Assembly: GCA_004352715.1 (NCBI GenBank)
Contig: SCFE01000002.1
Coordinates: 2,727,914 to 2,791,913 of the forward strand
Length of the DNA: 64,000 bases
Reading direction: 5' to 3'
Origin: Hofstenia miamia
Lineage: Eukaryota > Xenacoelomorpha > Acoela
Positions 10,463 through 23,464 of this stretch are shown here, piece by piece. The notes below the pieces were generated by a model. It worked only from the letters and a program-made list of their open reading frames with translations, had not been told where the DNA came from and made no database searches. Position 1 is the first letter of the stretch; every line of letters begins with the position of its first letter. A program made the position numbers and the translations under genes.

Positions 10463-12508
10463 AAAAGAAAATTCACAACAAGGCAACTTCTCAATATAAT
10501 TACCAATTTAAAAAATACTGAACTGACGAGACATTAATCGCTGGAAGTATACCATAAATGAGCGAAACACGCACATATATGAAAATATCCAGCTTCTATA
10601 CACATAAAATTAGAAAGCATATGAAATCTCATTTACGTTTTCACAGTGTTAATTAGAAAAATATGTCTCGGTATACAACTTTTTTTCTTATAAAATTGTA
10701 AGTTTATAAATAAAAGTATTTATTTTGCTGTTTGTTTTTTCTTAAATGAAAACTTGTTTACAAATATTGAAGCAAAAATTCTGTGACTTGGATGCAAATC
10801 ATGTTTAATTAAGACTTGTTACTGCTCTATGGTATAACATGCTGTTAGATCTTATTTCTAGTCCCAATAAACTCTCTGTCTATTGTTACATTTAAAAAAG
10901 AAAGCCAACGTAGCGACATTGATTTACTCAACACACACACTGATATTTGACTATTTTAAATAAATGACAGTTAGACAGTTGAATACAAATGCTTATCAAT
11001 AGGAATAAACACAAATGAGATTGGAAAGTGAGATTGTTCAAAAAGGGCAATGTGGAACTTTCCGTTTCGGTGGATCTAGCGCAACACCATGATATTAAAA
11101 GCAAATTTGTTTTTGAAAAAAGCCTTCAAAGTTTCATTCTTGTGCCAATAATGTGAAATAAGCCTTATTTATGACGAACTCGATTGCGATTAAATCTAAT
11201 ATATAGCAAAGTTTAAATCCAAATATTTATAAATTATATTTGGGCAAAATGGAATTGTACCCTACATTACCTCACTTAGACTACCTTGGTAAACTAAATC
11301 TTAACTGGCATAGATGTGTATAAGAGACAGATTCAATATCAGTTATAAGTATAAGTGTTGAAAGAATACTGATGTTTGCATATGGAAATTCGACCAATTT
11401 TGATCTTCCCATCCTATACCATCCCATTATCTCATGAACCTATTGGTTGAGCCATTCAGCTCCTAATGCACCAGTTAATATATGTCAGCATACTATGAAT
11501 TATGTTACTGAAGAAACAGCATTTGGATATTTTAGCTACTTTCTTGATTGTTTTGATTGGCAAGAAGTTCGCAACCACCGAAATGGAGTCTAGCTTTTAC
11601 TTCACTTTTATGATCTCTGTGCAAATGTGCTTTTAAGACTTTCTTTGAACTTTCAATGAAGTTTATTTGATGAGCTTAATACATTTGTTGGGCTACCATC
11701 ATATAGAATGTCTATAAAATACATATACTATCTGCTTAAATTCCAGTTAGACTATATTAAGTCTTGTAGTTCCATTTAAATGCCTAAAATTTATAAATGC
11801 AATGTTAAAGTAAACATTCGCTCTTTATAGTATGTTTGTGTATTTCTTACATAGAATTATTTCTTGAATATAAACTTTTATATAATTTATGCTCTACAGT
11901 AAATTTAGGAAGGCTGACACATAATTCATTGATTCATTTACTTCTATTTTATATAATTTTTTTGCATAGTGGTAAGTAAAAAATCTATTTTCTTGCACAG
12001 CTTTTAGTAAGTAAAGTGCTCTGCAGCCCTTTGAAAATTGAAAGAAATATCTGTGATTATACTTTGATATTATATTGTTTTTTCTTAAATATTGAAGAAA
12101 TAAAAAATAAATTTTACAGAGCACACTAAGTTCATTTTTCCCTTAGTCAAGATATGACCAAACAAACAAAAACATGATCGCAACAAACACTGGCGTCATG
12201 AAATAATTGTCTGTATATTACAGCAATTAGAAAATTGCAAGGAAATGATGATCGCAGCGATTAACAATAACTTTTCAGTTTTTTTTAAATGAATGTATAT
12301 GTACACTTTACTAGTAAAATACAGGGTTCTGTAGGTTTGAATTTTTTTATAGAATAATTGAATATGATAACGTTGTGGGAGACCAATGAAATATTCCGAT
12401 CACATAGTCTCAAAAAATTATCTTCATATTTATATAATATTCAGTTAGAAATAATCTAATATATTGCATAGATTGCTTAATGGGCTCATTGCAATTCTTT
12501 GTTCCAAT
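10463..12508. other. Non-coding stretch with one adapter-like 19-mer
   Basis: No gene-like frame or repeat was identified. The only notable item is the transposase-end sequence at 11312-11330, annotated separately. Confidence 0.5.
11312..11330 (+). other. Exact Tn5 mosaic-end (tagmentation library) sequence
   Basis: Bases read AGATGTGTATAAGAGACAG, identical over all 19 positions to the hyperactive Tn5 mosaic end used in tagmentation and mate-pair libraries. A chance match in 64 kb is very unlikely. It is most simply leftover library sequence in the assembly, and the DNA on its two sides may not be adjacent in the genome. Confidence 0.85.
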
Positions 12509-12727
12509 CAGGGACATACGCAGGATTTTCTGATGGGGGCATCTTGATCATGATCAAGTGAGCATCCAAAGCGATGATAATAGGCGGCAAAAATGCATTG
12601 CATGACTTTAGTTTATATAATTTATTTATTATTTGGGCGAGCATTTTTATATGTAAGCAATCAAAATCCATTTTTAAAACCTGACTGAGTGACATTCCAC
12701 CATGTCACGCCTTGCGTACGCTACTGG
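12509..12727. mobile_element. MITE-like element with imperfect terminal inverted repeats
   Basis: The left end reads CAGGGACATACGCAGG and is followed by a GGGGGC tract. The right end, reverse complemented, reads CCAGTAGCGTACGCAAG, matching about 12 of 16 positions. The interior is short and non-coding. This CAGGG(G)C-type end followed by poly-G resembles a widespread class of non-autonomous DNA transposons. The class is inferred, and no clean target-site duplication was seen. Confidence 0.4.
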
Positions 12728-12781
12728 TACCAATTCATGCATTTTGGTCATGTTCCAACGATATTCTTTGTTCGCATAAAC

Positions 12782-13177
12782 CAGGGTCGTGACTAGAATT
12801 TTTTCATAGAGGGGGCAAAAAAGCAGCCAATAATTATAACAGTTAAGAGCATTTAAGATATTTTTAATTTTTTAATAAACAACATATAAGCATACATTTT
12901 ACACAATTTTAGTCTTCCCTTCTCTGAACAAAATAGTTCAAGCACATACAAATAAACATTTTCGTCTATTTTGCGCTTGTAAATTCACAATTCCATTAGT
13001 GATTTCAACTGACTGCAATAAAAAATGTCTCTATAAGGGGAGGCTCTGCAGGAATATTCACAAATATGACTTTACCCATAAATTGTAAGACGTATTTTCT
13101 ATTAATAAAAGACTTTTGTATATTTTTCATTTCATAGAGGACAACTGTCCCCCCTTGACCACGGCCGTGCATAACCC
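12782..13177. mobile_element. Second MITE-like element
   Basis: Starts CAGGGTCGTGACTAGA with a nearby GAGGGGGCA. Ends, in reverse complement, with AGGGTTATGCACGGCC, GTGGTC and AAGGGGGGACA. About 390 bp of non-coding AT-rich interior. The ends are similar in style to the element at 12509-12727, but the match between the two ends is loose and the boundaries are approximate. Confidence 0.35.
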
Positions 13178-13902
13178 TATTCTATTGAATTAAGACAGGA
13201 AGCATTAGAATGCGAAGATGTTCAGTAATAAACATTGGGGATTTTGTAGGTTTTTGAAAAAGATATGGGGACATGGGTATTTATTTGGGAAACCCATTGC
13301 AAATTTGGTAGGGTAGGATGTGTACGACAACGTTATCAATATGACCAGCACGCTAAGTATGTTTTTGTGGCACTTAATGTAACACAGTCAGCTGTGACTT
13401 AAGGAAAGCAGCTGTAGCCTCTGTGACGTGTAAAGAAATTCTGAAAACCGTTACATTACAAATTCGTAACAATTGAGAGTGGAATTCGGAAATGAAACAT
13501 CAAAGGAATGTGGATTTGCAACCCCTTAAACTGAATCATGAAAATTAGTAAACCACGTAGGCAAGCTAAGGAACTGTAAATTCATTGAAGTATATATAGT
13601 GTAAGGAATAAAGCAAATATTAAATATTGAAAAAAATTGTAAAAACGGCAGTAAAAAAGCGATGGCTATTGTTTTCCAGCCACAGCAAAACGAGTGCAGT
13701 GATACTGCAACCGCAGCCAATCCCTAATTTTGGCACAATTGCATCCTATATTTTGCAAATATTAATGCAAAATACAAATACATAGCAAATATGCAAACTT
13801 TTGTCACAATTCGCCAGACTTTCTAATTTTAGACACTAATATATTTGCATTCTAAATTTTTGTCAGAAAATTTTGAAATGAAATTCCATAAATTGGCCTT
13901 GC

Positions 13903-14617
13903 GCAGGGTCAGGTTGAAGTTTTTTAGCTTCTGATTGGGTCGGGTTTGAAAATCTCAAACCGATTACAATTATAAATATAACTGATTTTGCCTATGAATG
14001 AATTCGTTCAACAGGACTAAAAGAGCTTTGTTAAAGGCAAAAATTTTGAAAATTGCACAAAATTCGTAAAACTAATGTTGGTATCCAACATTAACAAAAG
14101 TTGCACCCTATCTGATCCATATAAAACATTCTAAATGTTCCATTGATTTTCAGAAACATGTGAGTTTCTCAACAGTTTCGAATTATATTCTATTTTGTAG
14201 TTTAGGAATTGTGAAGCCTCCAAAACTGTTATAATGGTGATCATTTTCCGATGAAGATGGTCTAATAACGCATATATTTCATGCTTCTTTGCAACAAGTT
14301 TCACTTGATAAATATATTCTAGGTGTATTCAATTATATAGTACAAAGCGGTGTCGATTGCCCTATCTCACTCCAATATATATTGGCATCATTTTGTTTCG
14401 TCACAACTCATATTTGCACGTCAATTTTGAATTTATTTTAAATAACTTACTTTTACTTTTTCTACTAAAATATGCATAAGCCATTATTTTTATTTAAATT
14501 TGCCCGACCCGACCCAATAATAACTTCAACATATATCACGCGACCCATTTTCTTTAGCCGAAAGCATTGACCAAAATTGACTCAGCTTTGGGTCGACCCC
14601 ACCCGTTTACACCTCTG
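13903..14617. mobile_element. hAT-like non-autonomous element or fragment
   Basis: The right end, reverse complemented, begins CAGAGGTGTAAACGGG, the style of hAT terminal repeats. GGGTCGGGTT-type motifs lie inverted near both sides (about 13906-13947 and 14502-14530, with gaagtt and aacttc partners). No matching CAGAGGTG was found at the left, so the left end is lost or diverged and the start is approximate. No transposase. Confidence 0.4.
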
Positions 14618-15781
14618 GTACAAAGTATTGAAAGTTAGGCATTGTAATACTTTATAACACATAGTTTCATTTCTTAAACCTTTGAAAATATTCTATATAT
14701 CTTTTAATGAAGGTTTTCATAGTCACTCTCAGAAAGAGTTTTACCAACACAATGAATGAATCTGATCTAATTGAATCATAATGTGAAGAAGCCAGTGATG
14801 CATCAAAGAAAATATGTCTTGTGAAACATTTTCCGAAGTAATAATAGCTGAAGGAACATCCGAATGTATGCCGTCAATACACGATGAAAACTGAAAATAT
14901 TTATATCTCTAAACGTTATGTGCTATTATATAGTAGAATTAAATAACCTTCTTAAAGTATAAAAATAATATACCCATTTGTTACAATATCAGCTAAATAG
15001 CCTACTTTCCAATAAACAATAATTCTAGATTTAATTAGTTATGAGGTGCCTTATTAGTTTCGGTTGAATATAAAATTAGCTTCTCTTAAAGAAAAACGAA
15101 TGGACTTTTCCCTCTCTAAACGTTTAACCTGATAGAGAGGTAATATAATCTAAACTTAAGGACTCCCAAAACTGTCAAAAACTACGAATTATTAAACTTG
15201 AATGAAATATTTGTTCTGGATTTTCTTAATTTGCTCGCCGAGCTCAGCACAAATAAAATTGTAATATCTACCATATAATGAGCAACTAAATAATAAGCAA
15301 CATTCCCTGCATTGCCCTTTGTCGTTATTCGGTGGCAGACTTAAACCCCAATTATTTACTAATAAAATGTAATATTTAATAAATCATATAAATATAGATG
15401 GTTTATTAGAAAAATCAATGCGGCAAGATTTATAAGCTTTCAAAAATTGTGGGCTAATCGACGAAGGACAAGGTCAATCAGCTTTGCTTTTTTCCTTTAC
15501 TCTTGCAAGTTCTTATAGGTCTTTACTTAATGAATCTTTAAATTAAACAACTTCATCAAATAGAGCATTGAGTTTTCTAAATTACTAAAAATTTTAGACT
15601 TCATTCTAAAACTTTGTATATTGGTAAATATTGAAACCTCCTCAATTTGGAATATAATAGTAATTTATATGTAATATATGTAATCCGAAATTTTTCATAT
15701 CCAATGTATTGACTTCTATAAAATCAATACAACATGCATGCTAGCTAAAAATAACCGAAAATAGTATATACTACAATACTA
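14618..15781. other. Non-coding stretch, nothing recognised
   Basis: AT-rich DNA without a gene-like frame. It ends at the TA that forms the left target site of the mariner element. Confidence 0.45.
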
Positions 15782-17036
15782 CAGGGTGAGTCACAAATTT
15801 GCATGCAAAATTATATGAAGTTTTGTTAACTCACGCGCATGTCTAGACATTGTTTAAAGTGCTTAAAGGCAATTATGCTAAATTATTTCATTATTTGTTT
15901 ACACTTACCTTCATTTTAGAATGAATCGCTTTAAAACTAGAAGTAATGCTGTAATGGAGTTTTTTTCACTTGAAAAAATGCATCAACAATCTTCAACTTG
16001 CCGAAGCCAAGTGGAATTCAGCGAAATGTTATTTATAGAACTATGCACCAATACATGGGAACCGGAACTACAAATGAGAGACCAAGAATAGGCCTTCCAA
16101 GGTCTGTACATACAAAACAATTCATAGATAAGTCCAACTTTGAATTTGAAGAAACTACAAGCTGTCTGATAGAAAATTGGCCAGAGAAATGCAGGTTTCT
16201 TGAACAACAATGACAAGAGTATTGAAAAATTATCTACAATTATGTTCATTCGGAATGAAAAAAAAGCTAAATCAAAAGACTAAGACAGCTAGAGTGAACA
16301 AATCAATACTGTTCTTTAGTAATTCACACATGAAGACGTAAAAAATATCCTTTTTCAGGCGAAAAATCTTCAGTGTGGAAAAGAAAAGGACTAGCTCAAA
16401 AATCAGAGATGATGCTACTAATATCGATAGTTTAGCAAAAGGAGCAAATCTGATGCAACGAACTTTTCATCCGGCTTCTGTAATGGTTTGCGCAGGGGTA
16501 TCATAATTTTGTAGTACAGCTAATTTTTGTTGATCATGAAGTGAAAATTAAGCAGAAAATTATATAAGTGAAATTCGTGAGACTTAAGCGTCAACTGTCT
16601 AATACTCTATTCGCTGGTCAAATTTGGTGTTTTCAGCAAGAATCGGCACCCGCCCATAAGCTTAATTTCCCTCAAAAAATGGTGTTGAAAAGACTTACCA
16701 AATTTTATCGCTTCAACAGCATACCCACTTTTATCACCTTACCCTACCTGATTATTTCGTTTGCTTCCAATTGGAGCAGATGGTCTTCACTAAAAACTAT
16801 GAACATGTGCCATCACTAAGACATTTATTTCAAATGGCATGGCGTAATTTTTCAATGAATGAACAGCGTCATTCCATTAGAAGCTTGAGTAAGAGCCAAA
16901 GGCGAACAATTTGTTATTTCACTTTTCTATACAATTTATTATTCATTACCTATAAAAGTTTTTAAGAAATTTTTGAAATATTTATCTTTCGTTTCTATCT
17001 ATAATTTGTTTGTATAAGAATTTATTGCTCACCCTG
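15782..17036 (+). mobile_element. Mariner-like (Tc1/mariner superfamily) element, degenerate
   Basis: The element is 1255 bp long, usual for mariner, and is flanked by TA at 15780-15781 and 17037-17038. The ends are inverted: CAGGGTGAGTCACAAATTTG on the left and, reverse complemented, CAGGGTGAGCAATAAATTC on the right. The interior carries pieces of a mariner transposase on the plus strand. Confidence 0.85.
15998..16965 (+). pseudogene. Broken mariner transposase
   Basis: Several separate frames together follow the order of a mariner transposase. A helix-turn-helix/linker part with RPRIGLPRS lies near 16078-16110. TFHPASVMVCAG is at 16471-16506, matching the family's HPASVMVWGG-like strand. 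FQQESAPAH lies near 16632-16658, and WRNFSMNEQRHSIRS near 16840-16884. The family normally has Asp in FQQDSAPAH, so the second catalytic acidic residue is altered to Glu. The third catalytic region is unrecognisable. Frameshifts separate the pieces, so the enzyme is dead. Confidence 0.8.
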
Positions 17037-17289
17037 TAAATAGAGTATATCTCATACATTTCGACCAGCATTGTATTAACCAGGTTAAATCAGGTTAAAA
17101 TCAGAATAGATCGAGGGGTAGCACGAGGTCTGTGCTTGCAATATAATTAATCAGATTTCTTCTTAACTTAACTGGTTTTAGCCGGATAATTAAAAATTTG
17201 CGGTTGCATTGTTCGACACATCTAATTTCATATGCAATTAAAAAAAATGTGTTCTATTTCTATGTGACAACATTCAATTGGTCTATTTG

Positions 17290-17290
17290 T

Positions 17291-17341
<51 letters not shown>

Positions 17342-17350
17342 ATATATATT
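17290..17350. repeat. (TA)n microsatellite
   Basis: About 60 bases of alternating TA with a tacatgta interruption. Confidence 0.95.
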
Positions 17351-17399
17351 CACTTAGCCCTAATTCTAATAGCATTACTTTAAAGTAACAAATTTTATT

Positions 17400-17665
17400 G
17401 CCCACATTTTTGAAAAATTTTCACCAAACCCGTTATAAAATATTGAAAGCTAAAGTTTTACATGGACACATCTATGGTGAAGATTTGTGATGAAAATTAT
17501 TATTATGCCTGAAGATAAATAAAAATCATATTTTTTTCAATGACAAATCCGATTTTTGCAAAAACATTCAAACTCTTATCACATCTAATATTCAGATAAT
17601 GAAGCGGTCTAATCTCTGAAGGTATAACAAACATCAAAAATTTTGCTTTCTAAAGTTGTAGTCGC
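17400..17665 (+). repeat. Dispersed repeat, copy 1 (partner at 56905-57220)
   Basis: Shares an ordered set of matches with 56905-57220: atattgaaag, ttttacatgga(c/t)acatctatgg, tatgcctga, caatccgattttt-like blocks and cagataatga(a/g)gcg(g/c)tctaat. Divergence is considerable, so the pair is old. No coding capacity and no recognised class. Confidence 0.6.
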
Positions 17666-18470
17666 GTTGTCAAATTTTAAATATTTACATTATCAAGTTT
17701 CTAATATAAAACACATTTATGGGTCTTTTTATCACAAATAACTCCTTCAGTTCTAAGTTTAGAAGAGTGATGAAAATATATTTCTTAGTGCCTAAAATTA
17801 TTCATTCAAAAGAAAATTGTAACTTATTACACATAGTTCAATGAAATTTGCACTGTGATTAATATTGAACTGAAACTGCGATATATTATCCATAACTTTG
17901 CATGCCAATAATTTTTTTTAAAGACATGCCAAAAATTTCTTTTAAAGAATTTCAATGGATTCATTTTCAATGCATTCAATATATGGTATGCTTATTATTG
18001 AAGTGTATTTTCGTGTCAATGCACAATACGCTAAGAATAACAAAACCTGTACATGCATGAATTATGTGAAAGTACATAGCATTATATTCGCTAGAGCTCA
18101 GAATTTGAAAATAGTCATAATGTTCAACTACAATAGTGATCTTCGAAATCAAAATCCCACATTTCATATTGTTCTTATTAAGCACCATGTACTTTGTTTA
18201 GTTCAAAGTAATACTTAGCTTATGGGCTTATGCTTGAGGTTAGACACTATAAAAACTTAAAAAAATATCAAATACAGTCAATGAGATTTTTACATTCAAT
18301 ATACATTACAATGAGCATATACATAGTATTATGATTTATTCATATCTTCTAATGCAATTTTTCCTATATTTGAATACATTTCAATTATTTATACAATAAT
18401 AGCTATATATTTAAACTACTTTGAAATATATTGATACAACTATTTAAATATATGTAAATAACTATTCAAA

Positions 18471-18639
18471 TCAGGTCTTCAAGTCTTCAGAATTTTGACT
18501 CGACTGCATCAAAGCAAAAAACAAAATTATATGTGTTCAGACATAACTAGCAAAATAAATGCTCTACTATGTATTGGCTGTTACATGTAGTTCAAAAACC
18601 TATGTATATAACAAATGAGGTTTCACCCGTCATGCAAAT
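18471..18639 (+). repeat. Direct repeat, copy 1 (partner 18908-19076)
   Basis: Bases 18471-18615 match 18908-19052 essentially exactly at an offset of 437. The next 24 bases match with a few changes (both contain cacccgtcat). The 268 bases between the copies are non-coding. The ends do not read TG...CA, so a small LTR element is not supported. Confidence 0.85.
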
Positions 18640-18907
18640 TTAATATTGACACATGGGTTAGCATAAAAATCACAACTTAGAAAAATACGTTTACATGGGA
18701 GTTTGTGAATGGCAAACATTGTAAAATGATTTGAGAAATTGCAGTGAGCAACAAGATGGAGGCTCGAAGAAGGATTTAATAATGGATACAAATTTTCCAA
18801 TTCCATTCTGTGAGAAATGAATGCCGTCTTTTGAAAAGAGACGACTGTTAACGACTTTTGGACCTAAACAAAATTGTGAAAATAATTTAAATACTGAAAA
18901 TTTTAAG

Positions 18908-19076
18908 TCAGGTCTTCAAGTCTTCAGAATTTTGACTCGACTGCATCAAAGCAAAAAACAAAATTATATGTGTTCAGACATAACTAGCAAAATAAATGCT
19001 CTACTATGTATTGGCTGTTACATGTAGTTCAAAAACCTATGTATATAACAAACCCGTTTCCACCCGTCATTCAAAT
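18908..19076 (+). repeat. Direct repeat, copy 2 (partner 18471-18639)
   Basis: Same sequence as the copy 437 bases upstream, followed by a few substitutions before the similarity ends. Confidence 0.85.
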
Positions 19077-22028
19077 ACAAGAATGAACAATGACATTGAC
19101 ACTTATGAGAATCAGCAGTTAGGCCTATATTAGACTTTGAGAATATACATGAAACCTAAGAACATCCAGAGAAAATGGAATGCATAAATGGTAGCCTAAA
19201 AAACAAGTCAACTCATCAAATAAGAATCAGTATAATTGCCTTTAGAAAAGTTTCGAAGAAATATGCTTCAGAGATGATCTTCTGTTAAAATGTCGAACTT
19301 TATCGATTTAAAAAATTATCTATGATTGATATCCATTTTACAATTAAGCACCATATTTAAAATTAATAAATCTGGTTGTTCTAGGGACAAAGAGATAGAG
19401 AGCAGGTTGAGTTTATTTAAGTCCATTATTGCATCTCCATTTTAATTTCTCAAAATGGCAGGGATCGGTAAAATTCAGTACATGATTTGACTGGGCATAG
19501 CAAATCTTCAATTTGATCAAATGAGCTTTGGATTGGTTTTATATTTTGAATTTATTATTATTCTTCTACTTTGTAGAAATGCTGTGTTTACTTCAATTAT
19601 GTTATGAATCAAATTAGCCTATGATAATTATTTGGTAATTTATATTCCCAAATCTTTCATATAATACAAGCACTATTTCCTAGAAAAAATATTGATGTAT
19701 TAAGAGGATGTAATTACATAAGAACCAATTATTAATACAAATACAGTTGAAGTTCAAAAGTAACAGCAATGAGAGACCTAACATAATTTCATTAAGAAAT
19801 AAATAAGAATTGTATTTAAGCATATTTCTGATAAACTGATTATGAAGGAAATAAGAAAGAATGCAACAAGAACTGTATCATGAGGAACCGCTTGTTGCAT
19901 AATGTGAATTAGAATTGATGCCATCGAGTTCTACTGTAAGCACGGCCGGACGTTTTGCTGTAGAATTTAATAAATGAATCCAGTAAACACCTCATTCAGA
20001 GGGCAGCATTTGATGTAAGTAGTTACCTTACAAAATCAATTTAAAGAATTAGTAGTTTAAACACATCTACAATTACTTTAAGCACTTTGCTTTATATGAT
20101 ATACATGTAGGAATGCATAGGCATATATCTAAAAAATAATAGCGTGAGCACCACATTATAGCATCTTAACTTTTTTAAATCCATCCATGCTAGAGGAGAT
20201 GTTTTTGTTTCCAACCCAGATTTGTTATTTGCCTCCGGGTATTTCAAACTGCTAATTGATGTTTGTTTCGACCTAATGAAATTGCATAATATATTTATTG
20301 AAACTGGTATTGCTTGGAATTGACTAAGTTTTCTGAAATTGAGTGGGGGCTACAATAAAAAAGCAATTATGAGAAAAACAGGATGACATTAAATACGTTG
20401 TACTTAGTGTAATGATCAACAAGATTACTAGCGGTATTTTCCCACTTTTAAGTCATTTTTTCAAGCATTTATGAAATTTGGAAACTGACGCATTTATTGG
20501 TATATGTGCCAATATGTAATGGCGAAAATTTAACGAAAGTATTTTTTGATGAAAATTTTGTTGCTAATTCCGCAATATTTAAGATTTAGACTATCGAGAA
20601 TTCTAAACCCAATAAGACCAACCACTTTCGGTAGGCAAGATTGCCAAGACTCACTGAGGCGCAAATATTAAAAGATAACTAAATGAAGAGAGATTTCTCT
20701 AAGGTTTGGTTGTTTCCATATTGTATATATTTGTGTTAGTTTGCGAGTTATTAGCTAACAAATACTTTTCAAGAAATCATTACGAATTTTAAGATGTCTG
20801 AGTAGGTTAGATAGTACTTCTAGCATTCCAATATAAATTTACAAAAGTTACGTTACAATTTGCACATTTATAAATTCGAAATTGCAAGATCCATTTGACA
20901 TTAACCACTTATAAATTTTTATTCATGCGTAATTTACAAAAATTACTTACAAACTTTGATTAATCTTAATAATTGTATATAATTTTCTTGAAAACAGGTA
21001 AATTATTGACACGACATTGTGATCTATAATCACGGTTGCATTATTTTTAGCAGGTCTTCAAGCAAGGAGGAAGAAAGCATGTTTAAGAGATCTTGAAATG
21101 AACAGCCATGTTTTTAATGTTTTTTAATTTCCAGTAATGTCTTTAGTTATTAGAATGTCTACTTGCTTTGTACATAGTGGGTTGTCCAAAAATTTTTGTT
21201 ACACAAAATTGAAATTAAATCGAGCCCTACATTTTTGCATATTTATAGGGCAGAATTTTTCAATACTATTAAGAAAAAAACTTTGAAAATTAATGAATAA
21301 ATATATAACCATTCACAAAGTCTTCAGAAAATATAAATATAACTATTGCACTGCACAACTTAAAATTCTTACCAACGCTATATGCTATAAGAAATCTACA
21401 AATTCAAGCGTTTTAGATTTTTTGCGTGAATTTGCTACTACATAACACAAATATAAAGCTATATATATATATATATATATTTCTTCAAAAAGGAAAGTTT
21501 ATTCCACAATGATGTTAAATTTCTATTATCTACCTTTATGCTTGTTTTTAAAGAGTTAACTTATGAAAGTGACATTGTCTACGTAGATGAATTTTATACT
21601 TGCAAGCTGTATTTTTCATTATATTTTGCTAAGCACATACATAATTAAAGTGATACTGTATACAATAAGAAGATATTTCTTTTATCTATTCTACTCTAGC
21701 TAAAACTGGACATTATATTAGCAAATTTATTGTTTTGTCAAATATGCAATCACTAAGATAGGATTTCATTCTTACATTATTGAGATTAAGATATTTTAAT
21801 TAAGAACTTAAAATTTGCACCCTAAACAATTCAAAGTGATTTTTTTTAAATTACTTTAAGGATATTTAATTTTCAAAAAGAAAGTAAAGAATGATAAATA
21901 TCCTGCTCTTCAAAGGTGTTCAAGTATATTTGCTATCAATTCAAATTTTAGAATAGTGTTAGGATTATATGATTCTTTTTATGAGATTCATAATTTTTAT
22001 AACAAATGTTTATTTGTATGTACTTTAG
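19077..22028. other. Non-coding stretch
   Basis: AT-rich sequence with no supported gene. A short (TA)n tract lies at 21460-21480. It ends in the polypyrimidine-poor acceptor tactttag at 22021-22028. Confidence 0.4.
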
Positions 22029-22166
22029 TCTCAAAATATGCCTGAAGATCAACGAAAGCAGCTTCGTGCCAAATATTTCGAATCCAACCCTGACAAAGAG
22101 CTCGATGAGGCTGGATACAGGGAATTTCTCAAGAATCTTCTAACTGAGCTCATCAGTCTTCTATAG
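22029..22166 (+). CDS. Probable terminal coding exon of an unidentified gene
   Basis: After an acceptor-like tactttag, a 46-codon open stretch runs to TAG. Its composition is clearly protein-like (charged, amphipathic: PEDQRKQLRAKYFESNPDKE then LDEAGYREFLKNLLTELISLL) and unlike the surrounding AT-rich junk. AATAAA follows 34 bases after the stop. The segment resembles a helix-loop-helix of EF-hand type (LDEAGYREFLKNLL), but the Ca-binding positions are not convincing, so no function is claimed. No upstream exon was identified, and the reading phase is inferred from the absence of stops. Confidence 0.45.
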   Translation, partial: SQNMPEDQRKQLRAKYFESNPDKELDEAGYREFLKNLLTELISLL

Positions 22167-22199
22167 ACAATAATGTTTTTTGCCCATCATAAATTTGTG

Positions 22200-22205
22200 A
22201 ATAAA
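22200..22205 (+). promoter_or_regulatory. Poly(A) signal AATAAA after the exon at 22029
   Basis: AATAAA 34 bases downstream of the TAG stop, consistent with the preceding stretch being a 3'-terminal exon. Confidence 0.4.
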
Positions 22206-22206
22206 T

Positions 22207-23425
22207 TACTTAGTACGTTATCTTTCTAACAAGCTTCAAGGTTAAGTTAAGTCATAGTACTCATAACAAAATTTTTATTTTTATTTTTATTAATAGTCTG
22301 ATTTTTTAGAAAGTGTTGTAAATTTTAGCAAGATATCTTAATAAATATTGCTATTTAGCAATAAAATGGTACGTTGTTTTTGCAAAAATAATATTAACGC
22401 CTTCCTTCTGAAAATTTTAAATTCGTTATTGGCTATCAAAGTTGCACTGCTTTAAACAAGTGCCTTAAACAAAGATTAAAACAAACATGTGTAAGACACC
22501 TTAAAAAACAGCAATGTTTATTATGTATTTTATTTTCAGTAAATGCTAATGCTAATTTTCATGTCTACTTTTTTGTACATGATGGGATATCCAAAAAGCT
22601 AGCAAACTGGCGGATTGCAACACAAAATTTCAATAATACCGGGTTCTGCATTTTATTTTTATTGCTCAAAATTTTTCAATTCTAACGAATTCCAGGATAA
22701 GTTTTTAACAGCATTAAAAAATTAAAAAAATACGTGAAATTTAGTGCATAAGTATATGATTATGAACAACGTTTTCATAAAAGGTACTACGCATATAAAT
22801 AAAATATAAAATTTAAAACTTCATAAAACAACTATGTTTGAGGAGTTTAGTATTTTTCCAATAAATGCATGAAGTATTTAAGTATTTTAATGATTTTATG
22901 AAGTTAGGTAATTGAAATACCAATTTCACAAATTTTAAGGAATTTTAGGGATTTCACGAAGTTCCCAGTTTCACAATCTTACTGTAACATATATATATAT
23001 ATATATATACTCATTTCATCACTTTTAGTATACCTTTTTAACGCGGACAGGTTTTTGTTTGGATATTATTGTTTTTTAAGAGAATAATGGAAGAAAACAT
23101 GAAAAATATAAAAAATTTAATTCGAAAAAAACGTTTTAAACATCAACCTTGTTGTCTATTTATTCGAGTTTGATTCAATGCTATTACATTTATATGAGAA
23201 ATGTTTCCATTTCTATCCATTGTTAAAATGAAGTTTTGTTTATTAGATTTAGAAACGATTACGCCAGAAAAATGTAACTCAATTGCACAATCCAGTTTCA
23301 GTAGATTAGTTTCGATGTATTGAAAAAGTTTTCAATAATATTTTCTATTATAATTATTTTGATAAATCAACAGCATGAAGTTTATCAAATATTTATATAC
23401 AAATTTGAAGAATCTTACTATACTA

Positions 23426-23464
<39 letters not shown>

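Noticed and set aside
17198-17383. Open frames rich in alternating Tyr-Ile over TA tracts (also near 5144, 23320, 31423, 38954 and 61809)
   Set aside because: Alternating TA is always open and gives (YI)n. This is a microsatellite, not protein.
18471-19076. Small LTR element
   Set aside because: The direct repeats lack TG...CA ends, the spacer is only 268 bp with no primer-binding site, and no target duplication is seen.
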